Source of the DNA: Verrucomicrobiota bacterium
GTDB taxonomy: Bacteria > Verrucomicrobiota > Verrucomicrobiia > Limisphaerales > UBA9464
Direction of reading: 5' to 3'
Length of the DNA stretch: 5,687 bases
NCBI GenBank assembly: GCA_947454295.1
Contig: CANGMO010000181.1
Coordinates: 1-5,687, forward strand
In this document: piece by piece, positions 1 through 5,687 of the stretch
Layout: each line of letters opens with the position of its first letter
Position numbering within the stretch: the first letter of the stretch is position 1
Notes under the pieces: generated by a model
What the model saw: only the letters and a program-made list of their open reading frames with translations
Database searches by the model: none
Told to the model about the DNA's origin: nothing
Translations under genes and position numbers: made by a program

Positions 1-844
1 CGGTGCCGAATTCAAAATCAACGTGCTCGTCGGCGATGATCGGGATGCGGCGCTGTTCCTTCGGCACGTCGAGCGGCAGCGCGCGATACACGTGCTTGCC
101 GATGAGATGCTGGTAGCGCGGATCCTTGGGATTCACGGCCACCGCGGTGTCGGCCGGGATCGTCTCCGGACGCGTGGTGGCGATGGTGAGGAAGGTTCCC
201 GGCAGTTCCGCCACTTCCACGCGGAAGTGGTACATGAAGCCCTTCTGATCCTTCATCACCACCTCCTCATCCGACAGTGCGGTGAGCGAGGCGGGGCACC
301 AGTTGACCATCCGCTTGCCGCGGTAGATCTGGCCCTTCTTGTAGAGATCGACAAACACCCGCTGGACGCATGCGGAATACTCCGGGTCCATGGTGAAGCG
401 GGTGCGGCTCCAGTCGCAGGAGGCACCGAGCGCGCGCAGCTGCTTGAGGATGATGCCGCCGTACTTCTCTTTCCATTCCCAGATCTTGGCCACCAGCGCT
501 TCGCGGCCGAGGTCGTCGCGATGCTTGATCTCGCCCGCCTTCTTCAGGGTCTTTTCCACCACGTTCTGCGTGGCGATGCCCGCGTGATCCGTACCGGGAA
601 GCCACAACACCTCCTTGCCATCCATGCGCGCCTTGCGGGCCAGGATGTCCTGGATGGTGTTGTTGAGCACGTGCCCGAGGGTGAGCACGCCGGTCACGTT
701 GGGCGGCGGGATGACGATGGAGTACGCCGGGCGCGTGGGGGATACCCGCGCCGGGTCGGCGGTGAAGCACTCGTGCTTCAGCCAGAAGTCATACCACTTC
801 GATTCGACGGACTGGGGCTCGTAGGCCTTGGACAGATCGCTCAT
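1..844 (-). CDS. valS: Valyl-tRNA synthetase, N-terminal part (3' end outside window)
   Basis: A cytoplasmic class I aminoacyl-tRNA synthetase that charges tRNA-Val with valine and edits mischarged threonine. The first 281 residues are visible, about a third of the usual 850-950; the frame is open to the left edge. Seen: an N-terminal segment ending in SKWYDFW (residues 15-21), the nucleotide-binding region PPPNVTG (47-52 area) followed by TLGH at 55-58 in place of the usual HMGH, then NNTIQDILARKARM and the valine-pocket signature LPGTDHAGIATQ (82-93). NWCPASLTALSDEEV (181-195) leads into the CP1 editing domain, which carries TTRPETIPADTAVAVNP (223-239). The ATG at 844 fits the family N-terminus; no strong Shine-Dalgarno precedes it. 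It lies 94 bp downstream of ribBA on the same strand. The wording of the motifs resembles Verrucomicrobiota ValS (recollection, not a search). The KMSKS motif, anticodon domain and C-terminal coiled coil lie outside the window. Confidence 0.97.
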   Translation of the reverse strand, partial: MSDLSKAYEPQSVESKWYDFWLKHECFTADPARVSPTRPAYSIVIPPPNVTGVLTLGHVLNNTIQDILARKARMDGKEVLWLPGTDHAGIATQNVVEKTLKKAGEIKHRDDLGREALVAKIWEWKEKYGGIILKQLRALGASCDWSRTRFTMDPEYSACVQRVFVDLYKKGQIYRGKRMVNWCPASLTALSDEEVVMKDQKGFMYHFRVEVAELPGTFLTIATTRPETIPADTAVAVNPKDPRYQHLIGKHVYRALPLDVPKEQRRIPIIADEHVDFEFGT

Positions 845-938
845 GTACGTCCGTCGACCCTACCGGAAACGCGCCCGCCGGGGCAACAGGACGAACGGCC
901 CATTCCCGACGGGGTGTTTTCAGGGGAAACAGAGGGGT
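845..938 (-). other. ribBA-valS intergenic gap
   Basis: A 94-bp gap between the ribBA stop and the valS start, both on the minus strand. I see no convincing intrinsic terminator: the best hairpin is a 5-bp AT-rich stem at 915-931 with no T-tract after it, and a 4-bp GCCC/GGGC stem further on. I see no good -35/-10 pair and no T-box-like or other structured leader for valS; the space is too short for a classical T-box. Co-transcription of ribBA and valS is possible but not demonstrated. Confidence 0.5.
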
Positions 939-2141
939 CTAGAGCAGGTGGCCCATGCGTTTGCGCTTGGTGGCGAGGTAGCGGGCATTGTGCTTGTTCG
1001 GCTTCACCCGGATGGGCAGCTGCTCCACGATCTTCAATCCGTAGCCCTGCAGGCCAACGATCTTCTTCGGATTGTTGGTGAGGAGCCGGATGGTCTTCAG
1101 CCCGAGGTCACAGAGCATCTGGGCGCCCACGCCGTAGTCGCGCAGGTCCATGGGGAAGCCGAGCTTGAGATTCGCCTCCACGGTATCGAGGCCCTTCTCC
1201 TGGAGTTTGTAAGCCTGAATCTTGGCCGGCAGCCCGATGCCGCGGCCTTCTTGACGCATGTACAGGATGACGCCACGGCCCTCCTGCTGGATGCGCTGCA
1301 TGGCGGCGTGCAGCTGCGGGCCGCAATCGCAGCGGCGCGACCCGAAGACATCGCCGGTGAGGCATTCGCTGTGAACGCGGACGAGCACCTTCTCCTTGCC
1401 GGAAATCACGCCCTTCGACAGCGCCAGATGATGCGCGCCGTCCAGCTTCGAGCGGTAGAGGTGCAGGTCGAAGTCGCCGTAGTCAGTCGGCATCTTGATG
1501 GTTTCGATCCGCTCGACGAGCCGCTCGGAAACGCGGCGATACTCGATCAGGTCGGCGATGGAGCAGATTTTGAGTTTGTGCTCCTTGGCGAACTTCCGCA
1601 GGCGCGGGAGTCGGGACATGGTGCCGTCGTCGTTGACGATCTCGGCCAGCACGCCGGCCGGCCGGAGTCCGGCGAGTCGGGCGAGATCGATGGCCGCCTC
1701 GGTGTGGCCCGCGCGCCGGAGCACGCCGCCCTCGCGATAACGCAGCGGGAAAATGTGGCCGGGACGGACGAGGTCATCGCGCTTGGTTTTCAGGTCGGCC
1801 AGCAGGCGGATGGTCCGGGCGCGATCCGCGGCGGAGATGCCCGTGGTGACGCCTTGGGCCGCGTCGACGGAAATGGTGTAGGCCGTCCGCATGCGCTCCA
1901 TGTTCTGCTGCGTCATGAGCGGCAGATCGAGGCGGTCGAGGTCCGGTCCCTCCATCGGCACGCAGATCACACCCGAGGTGTGGCGGACCATGAACCCGAT
2001 GTTCTGGGCGGTGGCCTTTTCGGCCGCGAGGATCAGGTCTCCCTCGTTTTCCCGGTCCGCGTCGTCCACCACGATCACCAGCCTGCCCTTTTTCAGGTCG
2101 GCGAGGACGGAGGGAATGTCATCAAACGGCTGTGATTTCAC
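939..2141 (-). CDS. ribBA: Bifunctional DHBP synthase / GTP cyclohydrolase II
   Basis: A cytoplasmic enzyme catalysing two entry steps of riboflavin synthesis. The N-terminal RibB domain makes 3,4-dihydroxy-2-butanone 4-phosphate from ribulose 5-phosphate; the C-terminal RibA domain opens GTP to the diaminopyrimidine precursor. With the GTG at 2141 the protein has 400 residues, the normal RibBA size. RibB (about 1-205) shows [10 protein letters not shown] (26-35), RHTSG (53-57), TGISAADRA (100-108), RPGHIFPLR (126-134) and RRAGHTEA (142-149). RibA (about 208-400) shows the zinc ligands C260, C271 and C273, the [17 protein letters not shown] segment (295-311), [10 protein letters not shown] (332-341) and LLTNNPKK (353-360). 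GTG is chosen because FDDI, the usual RibB opening, begins five residues later. The longer in-frame option, a TTG at 2240, would add 33 Arg-rich residues that do not look like this family. No clear Shine-Dalgarno precedes the GTG. Other rib genes are not in view. Confidence 0.96.
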   Translation of the reverse strand: MKSQPFDDIPSVLADLKKGRLVIVVDDADRENEGDLILAAEKATAQNIGFMVRHTSGVICVPMEGPDLDRLDLPLMTQQNMERMRTAYTISVDAAQGVTTGISAADRARTIRLLADLKTKRDDLVRPGHIFPLRYREGGVLRRAGHTEAAIDLARLAGLRPAGVLAEIVNDDGTMSRLPRLRKFAKEHKLKICSIADLIEYRRVSERLVERIETIKMPTDYGDFDLHLYRSKLDGAHHLALSKGVISGKEKVLVRVHSECLTGDVFGSRRCDCGPQLHAAMQRIQQEGRGVILYMRQEGRGIGLPAKIQAYKLQEKGLDTVEANLKLGFPMDLRDYGVGAQMLCDLGLKTIRLLTNNPKKIVGLQGYGLKIVEQLPIRVKPNKHNARYLATKRKRMGHLL

Positions 2142-2257
2142 CGCCCGGAAGGTAATCCGTGGCCCAAAGCCCGCCAGTCGAATCCCGAATCCCCGCCTTG
2201 CCCACCTTTTCGCTGGGAACCGCGGCCGGGCTCCCGCCAAGGTTTCCGGTCGACCGC
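2142..2257. promoter_or_regulatory. Divergent intergenic region between ribBA and rlmN
   Basis: A 116-bp spacer between two head-to-head genes, so promoters for both directions are expected in or near it. That is inferred from layout only. I find no convincing sigma-70 pair on either strand: a TTGCCC at 2198-2203 has no -10 partner at 16-18 bp. The region shows no FMN-riboswitch features and is too short to hold that element plus a promoter. It contains a small tandem heptamer at 2180-2193. If the longer open frames of both flanking genes were used (TTG 2240 and GTG 2159) they would overlap head to head, which is another reason to prefer the shorter starts. Confidence 0.45.
2180..2193. repeat. 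Two tandem copies of heptamer GAATCCC
   Basis: GAATCCC occurs twice back to back in the divergent spacer, about 39 bp upstream of the ribBA GTG and 64 bp upstream of the rlmN ATG. A direct repeat with 7-bp periodicity could be an operator half-site pair, or chance in a GC-rich spacer. It is reported only because it is plainly visible; no binding factor is known to me for it. Confidence 0.3.
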
Positions 2258-3340
2258 ATGTCCCCCTCCGAAACCACGCCCCAAGCCACCGCGGTCATCC
2301 CGTGGATTGGGGTCGCACGCGCCGGGTTGGAGGCGCGCATGACCGCGGACGGCCTCTCCGCCACGCATGCGCAGACTTTGTTTCGTCTGCTCCATCGCGA
2401 GTTGATGCCCGATCCTCTGGCGTCGCCCGATGCCCTCCCTCCTTTGCGTCGCTGGCTGGAGGCCCGAGGCGAAGGCGGCCGGCGCGGCGTGGACGTGGCC
2501 TCCGAGATCGCCAGCGCCGACGGACTTACCCGCAAATACCTGCTTCGACTGTCCGACGGGCAGACGATTGAGACCGTGCTGATGGGATTCACCGGGAGAC
2601 ACACCGCCTGCGTCAGCACCCAGGCAGGATGCGCGATGGGCTGCGTCTTCTGCGCCACCGGGCAGATGGGGTTCGTGCGCCATCTGACGGCCGGGGAAAT
2701 CGTGGCGCAGGTGCACCACGTGCAGTCTGCCCTGCGTGCTGCGGGACAGCGGGATTTGCGCAACCTGGTCCTCATGGGCATGGGGGAACCGCTGAACAAT
2801 TACGACGCGGTGATGACCGCGCTCGAGATCCTCTGCGACACCTGCGGAGTGAACCTTGGTCCCAGCCGGGTGACGATCAGCACGGTGGGCGTGGTTCCGG
2901 GAATCCGACGCATGGCGCGCGAGCGTCGCCCGTATCCGCTCGCGGTGAGCCTGCACGGTTCGACCGACGAGGAACGCTCGGCACTCATTCCAGCGGGCCG
3001 GCGCTGGCCGCTGACCGAACTGCTCGATGCGTGTCGCGACTACACGGAATCGACCGGTCATTTGATCTTCGTGGAGTGGACGCTCATTGCGGGTCGCAAC
3101 GACACGGAAGAGCACGCCACGCGGTTGGGCGCCCTATTGCGAGGCATTCCCTCGCACGTGAACCTGATTCCCTTGAATCCCACGCAGGCTTTTGAAGGCA
3201 CGGCCACGGCGCGTGACGCGGCGCAAACATTCCAACGGGTGCTTCGCGAGGCCGGCATTCCCAGCACGCTCCGACAGCGTCGGGGCATCGACGTCGCCGC
3301 CGGATGCGGCCAATTGCGCTCACAAACCACGACCTCATGA
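2258..3340 (+). CDS. rlmN: RlmN-type radical SAM 23S rRNA/tRNA adenine C2-methyltransferase
   Basis: Dual-specificity RNA methyltransferase of the RlmN/Cfr family. Characterised RlmN makes 2-methyladenosine at A2503 of 23S rRNA and A37 of some tRNAs, using a [4Fe-4S] cluster and two SAM molecules. The product has 360 residues, a usual length. Seen: a diverged N-terminal helical accessory domain (about 15-70), the cluster motif CAMGCVFC with C125, C129 and C132, the mechanistic cysteine C118 in [10 protein letters not shown], the [10 protein letters not shown] motif (174-183), STVGVVPGI (208-216), LAVSLHG (228-234), LIPLNP (303-308) and the C-terminal [12 protein letters not shown], whose C350 matches the methyl-carrying cysteine. 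GMGEP and the C-terminal pattern favour RlmN over Cfr. The start is uncertain: ATG 2258 includes the whole family N-terminus but lacks a ribosome binding site, whereas ATG 2339 (M28) has GGAGG five bases upstream. The stop overlaps the next gene by four bases. Confidence 0.93.
   Translation: MSPSETTPQATAVIPWIGVARAGLEARMTADGLSATHAQTLFRLLHRELMPDPLASPDALPPLRRWLEARGEGGRRGVDVASEIASADGLTRKYLLRLSDGQTIETVLMGFTGRHTACVSTQAGCAMGCVFCATGQMGFVRHLTAGEIVAQVHHVQSALRAAGQRDLRNLVLMGMGEPLNNYDAVMTALEILCDTCGVNLGPSRVTISTVGVVPGIRRMARERRPYPLAVSLHGSTDEERSALIPAGRRWPLTELLDACRDYTESTGHLIFVEWTLIAGRNDTEEHATRLGALLRGIPSHVNLIPLNPTQAFEGTATARDAAQTFQRVLREAGIPSTLRQRRGIDVAAGCGQLRSQTTTS
3337..3340 (+). promoter_or_regulatory. ATGA stop/start overlap, likely translational coupling
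   Basis: The rlmN stop TGA (3338-3340) shares bases with the ATG (3337-3339) of the downstream lipoprotein gene. Such ATGA overlaps usually indicate one transcript and termination-reinitiation. There is no recognisable Shine-Dalgarno in the 20 bases before the ATG, which fits reliance on coupling. The caveat is an alternative in-frame ATG at 3304 for the downstream gene, which would lengthen the overlap to 37 bases. Confidence 0.65.
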
Positions 3341-5687
3341 GTTTTACGCCGCCACCCGCCCTCGGTCTGAGCCTCCTGTTCCTTGCCGTGACGGCCATGG
3401 TTACCGCCTGTCGCGGACCGGGTTCACACGTCGGGGGATCCAGGTGGCCCCGGGTGGTGGTCACGCAGGACAACACGGTGATCACGCAGTCGTGTGTGGT
3501 GGAGATTCCTCCCGGGACGGTGATCGCCGATGCTGATGGCAACGGCGTGATCCAGATCGGGGCCGATGGAATCACCCTTCGGTTTCAACCGGGTTCGGTG
3601 CTGCGGGGTGCGGACCCGGCGACGCCGTGGGATCAGTTGAAGGGCATTGGCATCCGTGTGAACGGACATCGGCGCGTGACCATCGAAGGCGCACAGGTGC
3701 ATGGATTCCACGAGGGGTTGGTGGCCTCCACGTCGGATGGATTGGCCGTCAGCGGCGGCGATTTCTCGGACAACTACCGGCAGCACCTCAAATCCACGCC
3801 GGCAGCGGAGGATGGGGCGGACTGGCTGTTTCCCCATCACAACGACGAGCGTCCGTGGCGCGAGGAGTACGGCGGGGCCGTCTGCGTCGAGCGATCGTCG
3901 CGGGTGACAATCCACGACGTGCGGGTGCGACGCGGCCAAAATGGCATTGTGCTGGATCGGGTCGATGACTCGGAGGTTTACGACAACGATTGTTCGTTTC
4001 TCTCCGGCTGGGGCCTCGCGATGTGGCGCAGCAGCCGCAATACAATTTCCCGGAACGCCTTCGACTTCTGCGTACGGGGCCATTCCGAGGGCATCTACAA
4101 CCGGGGCCAGGATTCAGCGGGCATTCTCTGCTTCGAGCAGTGCAACGACAACGTGTTCGCCGCGAATTCGGTGACCCACGGTGGCGACGGGTTCTTCGGA
4201 TTCGCAGGCCAGGAGGCGATTGGCGAAACTTGGATGAACCAGGAGCGTGAACGCCTGCGAAAGGAGACGGGGAAGTCCGAGGTGGATGACCTCATCCATC
4301 CGCCCGAGGAACTGGTGCGCCGATTGAGTCCGCTCGGCAGCAACCGGAATCTCTTCTGGCGAAATGATTTTTCGTACGCCTCGGCGCACGGACTCGAGAT
4401 GACCTTTTCCGAGGCCAATCAGCTGGTGGAAAACCGGTTTGTGGAAAATGGCATCTGCGGGTTCTGGGGTGGGTACTCCTCCGACACGGTCATCGTGGGC
4501 AATGAATTCTCCGGCAACGGGGGGATGGCCTATGGGCTGGAGCGCGGGGCCATCAACATGGAACACGCGGCCGGCACGCGCATCTCCGGGAACCAGTTCG
4601 TGAACAACAAGGCGGCCATCCATTTATGGTGGAACCAAAGCGGCCTCATGAAGTTCCCCGGCGTGGCAGGCACTGAGCGCGGCGTGACGGACAATGTGAT
4701 CGTCAGCAATCGCTTTGAGATCAACGAATCGGCGCCGTTTCCCCGGCTGGGACGCGACGAGAAACTGGTGGTGCTTCAGCTCCGGGACCAGGGGCGGGGG
4801 CACGTCACGGGAAATCAATTCCACGACAACACGGTGCGACTCACGCATGCCCGGGCGGTGGAGCGGTTGCTGGATCCGGGAACTGAACCGGAGGCGCATG
4901 GTGCTTCACCGATCGGGACCGTGCGTGCGCCCCGAGTCCTGGGCACGCGGAGTCCGGTTGGCGCCCGGGCGGCCTGGCGCGGGCGATCCCAGATCGTGAT
5001 GGATGAGTGGGGTCCGTGGGATCATGAATCGCCGCTGCTCCGCCGCGCTGGTGGCGCCTCCGGTGCGCCCGAGTACGAGCTGTTTGGCACGACCGCCCGC
5101 CCGACGTTTCGAGTCCTGGCCGGGACCGTGATTCCGGAGGTGGTAGACGGCACGCCGATGCGCCTGCGCCTCCGTGGCAAATCCGGCCCCAACACCTATC
5201 GCATCCAGCTGAATGCCGGGGCGTGGAATTCCGTGGTGAAGGGTTCGTTTCTTCAGGTCGACTGGCGCGTGACCTTCTTCCCGTGGACCCCCGCCACGGA
5301 TCCACGCGAACATCTTGCCGCGTGGCGGGCGCTGGCGACCGGCCCTGATGCCGTTTCGACCACCCTCTCGAATCTGGATCTGCCCTACGGCATGGGTGGT
5401 CCACGCTCGTTGGGCCTCTCGGACGAGATCCGTCAGCGCGGCCCGGGCAACGATCGATTTGGAACCGTGGCCACAGCGCGGGTTCCGCTGCCGGCGGGGC
5501 GATGGAAGTTCACGACGCTCAGCGATGACGGCGTTCGGATCCTGGTGAACGCGCGGACCGTTCTGGAGAACTGGGGATGGCACGGTCCCACCACCGACAC
5601 CGCGACCTTCGATCAGCTGGCGGCCGGCGAGGTGGAGATCCGGGTGGAGCATTTCGAAATCGATGGGTTCTCCACCCTGCGGGTTGA
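3337..5687 (+). CDS. Predicted lipoprotein: parallel beta-helix, DEWGPWD region, PA14-like domain (3' end outside window)
   Basis: 783 residues are visible and the frame is open to the right edge. Residues 8-21 are hydrophobic, followed by the lipobox VTAC with C25, so export and lipidation are predicted. Residues 40-100 resemble the capping region of right-handed beta-helices (IPPGTVIADADGNGVIQI). Residues 103-500 hold about twelve coils with a GNxF/ENRF-type ladder, interrupted by inserts at 150-178 and 292-336, the second strongly charged and probably helical. After a basic linker (about 529-550) comes DEWGPWD (556-562) in a region to about 690 that I cannot assign. From 693 a PA14-like domain follows: DRFGTVA (706-712), TLSDDGVRILVN (727-738), ENWGWHGP (744-751), VEHFEIDG (770-777). 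PA14 domains often bind carbohydrate. The role is inferred to be binding or cleaving a polysaccharide at the cell surface; no lyase signature is recognised. The first ten residues lack Lys/Arg, so the upstream ATG at 3304 is a serious alternative start. It overlaps rlmN by four bases. Confidence 0.88.
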   Translation, partial: MSFTPPPALGLSLLFLAVTAMVTACRGPGSHVGGSRWPRVVVTQDNTVITQSCVVEIPPGTVIADADGNGVIQIGADGITLRFQPGSVLRGADPATPWDQLKGIGIRVNGHRRVTIEGAQVHGFHEGLVASTSDGLAVSGGDFSDNYRQHLKSTPAAEDGADWLFPHHNDERPWREEYGGAVCVERSSRVTIHDVRVRRGQNGIVLDRVDDSEVYDNDCSFLSGWGLAMWRSSRNTISRNAFDFCVRGHSEGIYNRGQDSAGILCFEQCNDNVFAANSVTHGGDGFFGFAGQEAIGETWMNQERERLRKETGKSEVDDLIHPPEELVRRLSPLGSNRNLFWRNDFSYASAHGLEMTFSEANQLVENRFVENGICGFWGGYSSDTVIVGNEFSGNGGMAYGLERGAINMEHAAGTRISGNQFVNNKAAIHLWWNQSGLMKFPGVAGTERGVTDNVIVSNRFEINESAPFPRLGRDEKLVVLQLRDQGRGHVTGNQFHDNTVRLTHARAVERLLDPGTEPEAHGASPIGTVRAPRVLGTRSPVGARAAWRGRSQIVMDEWGPWDHESPLLRRAGGASGAPEYELFGTTARPTFRVLAGTVIPEVVDGTPMRLRLRGKSGPNTYRIQLNAGAWNSVVKGSFLQVDWRVTFFPWTPATDPREHLAAWRALATGPDAVSTTLSNLDLPYGMGGPRSLGLSDEIRQRGPGNDRFGTVATARVPLPAGRWKFTTLSDDGVRILVNARTVLENWGWHGPTTDTATFDQLAAGEVEIRVEHFEIDGFSTLRV
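3643..4836 (+). repeat. Coding repeat: parallel beta-helix coils with Asn/Phe ladder
   Basis: Protein-level degenerate repeat of about 22-24 residues, covering residues 103-500 of the lipoprotein. Clear examples sit at 203-224 (GIVLDRV..SEVYDNDC), 226-247 (NTISRNAF), 261-283 (NVFAANSV), 337-350 (NLFWRNDF), 351-372 (NQLVENRF), 373-395 (VIVGNEF), 403-425 (RISGNQF), 447-463 (VIVSNRF) and 477-500 (HVTGNQF). The recurring Asn two residues before an aromatic or aliphatic position is the stacking ladder typical of PbH1/NosD-like helices. The repeat is diverged at the DNA level, so it arises from structural constraint or old duplication and not from recent tandem copying. Confidence 0.85.
5413..5687 (+). 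other. PA14-like domain coding segment (truncated by window end)
   Basis: Residues 693-783 of the lipoprotein. Features seen are DRFGTVA, an LPAGRWKFTTLSDDGVRI strand pair with the paired aspartates that coordinate calcium in PA14 folds, ENWGWHGP, then a LAAGEVEIRVEHFEIDG hairpin. These follow the order of the PA14 fold found in bacterial glycosidases, adhesins and many PVC-group secreted proteins. The terminal strands lie beyond the window, so whether more domains follow is unknown. Confidence 0.8.

Noticed and set aside
915..931. Possible intrinsic terminator after ribBA (TGTTT/AAACA stem)
   Set aside because: Only five AT-rich pairs with a 7-base loop and no following T-tract.
23..1081. 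352-codon plus-strand open frame opposite valS and the end of ribBA
   Set aside because: It runs antisense through the clearly conserved ValS motifs and crosses into ribBA; composition is His/Arg/Ala-rich low-quality translation typical of a GC-rich shadow.
828..2135. 435-codon plus-strand open frame opposite ribBA
   Set aside because: It covers almost exactly the ribBA gene on the other strand; the minus-strand product has every RibBA motif, while this translation resembles no family.
2142..2240. N-terminal extension of RibBA from TTG 2240
   Set aside because: The extra 33 residues are Arg/Gly-rich, unlike RibB N-termini, and would fill the divergent promoter spacer.
2159..2257. N-terminal extension of RlmN from GTG 2159
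   Set aside because: The extra residues precede the family N-terminus, there is no ribosome binding site, and it would leave only 17 bp to the ribBA start.
2138..3115. 325-codon minus-strand open frame opposite rlmN
   Set aside because: Antisense shadow of the radical SAM gene, rich in Arg/His/Gly with no recognisable domain.
5413..5687. Anthrax-toxin-like function suggested by the PA14 name
   Set aside because: PA14 domains occur widely in glycosidases and adhesins; nothing else here resembles a pore-forming toxin.
1..5687. Mobile element, CRISPR array, tRNA/rRNA gene or defence system
   Set aside because: No transposase or integrase motifs, regularly spaced DNA repeats, cloverleaf-like segments or known defence domains were seen on either strand.

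Overview
The window is GC-rich (well over 60% by eye) and densely coding: four genes in two divergent pairs, with only two short gaps of 94 and 116 bp. Protein features point to the Verrucomicrobiota or another member of the PVC group. The valyl-tRNA synthetase has runs such as VLTLGHVLNN and NWCPASLTALSDEEV that I associate with Verrucomicrobiota. The last gene is a large secreted beta-helix protein with a PA14 domain, a style common in Verrucomicrobiota and Planctomycetota. This placement is from memory of the families and was not tested with a search.

Minus strand, right to left: ribBA (2141 to 939) encodes a complete bifunctional riboflavin-synthesis enzyme. It is followed 94 bp later by the first 281 codons of valS (844 to the left edge), which continues outside the window. 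The two genes are co-directional but metabolically unrelated, and no other rib gene is in view.

Plus strand, left to right: an rlmN-type radical SAM methyltransferase gene (2258 to 3340) is followed, through a 4-base ATGA stop/start overlap, by a long gene that runs off the right edge (3337 to 5687+). The latter encodes a predicted lipoprotein. After a lipobox comes a right-handed parallel beta-helix of roughly a dozen coils with an asparagine/phenylalanine ladder. Then comes an unassigned middle region with a DEWGPWD motif, and finally a PA14-like carbohydrate-binding domain cut by the window end.

The three housekeeping genes look intact where visible and keep nearly all expected active-site residues; the exception is a TLGH version of the HIGH motif in ValS. 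The least described item is the beta-helix/PA14 lipoprotein, probably a cell-surface or periplasmic polysaccharide-active or polysaccharide-binding protein. I see no mobile element, CRISPR array, RNA gene or defence system. The long antisense open frames are GC-driven shadows.
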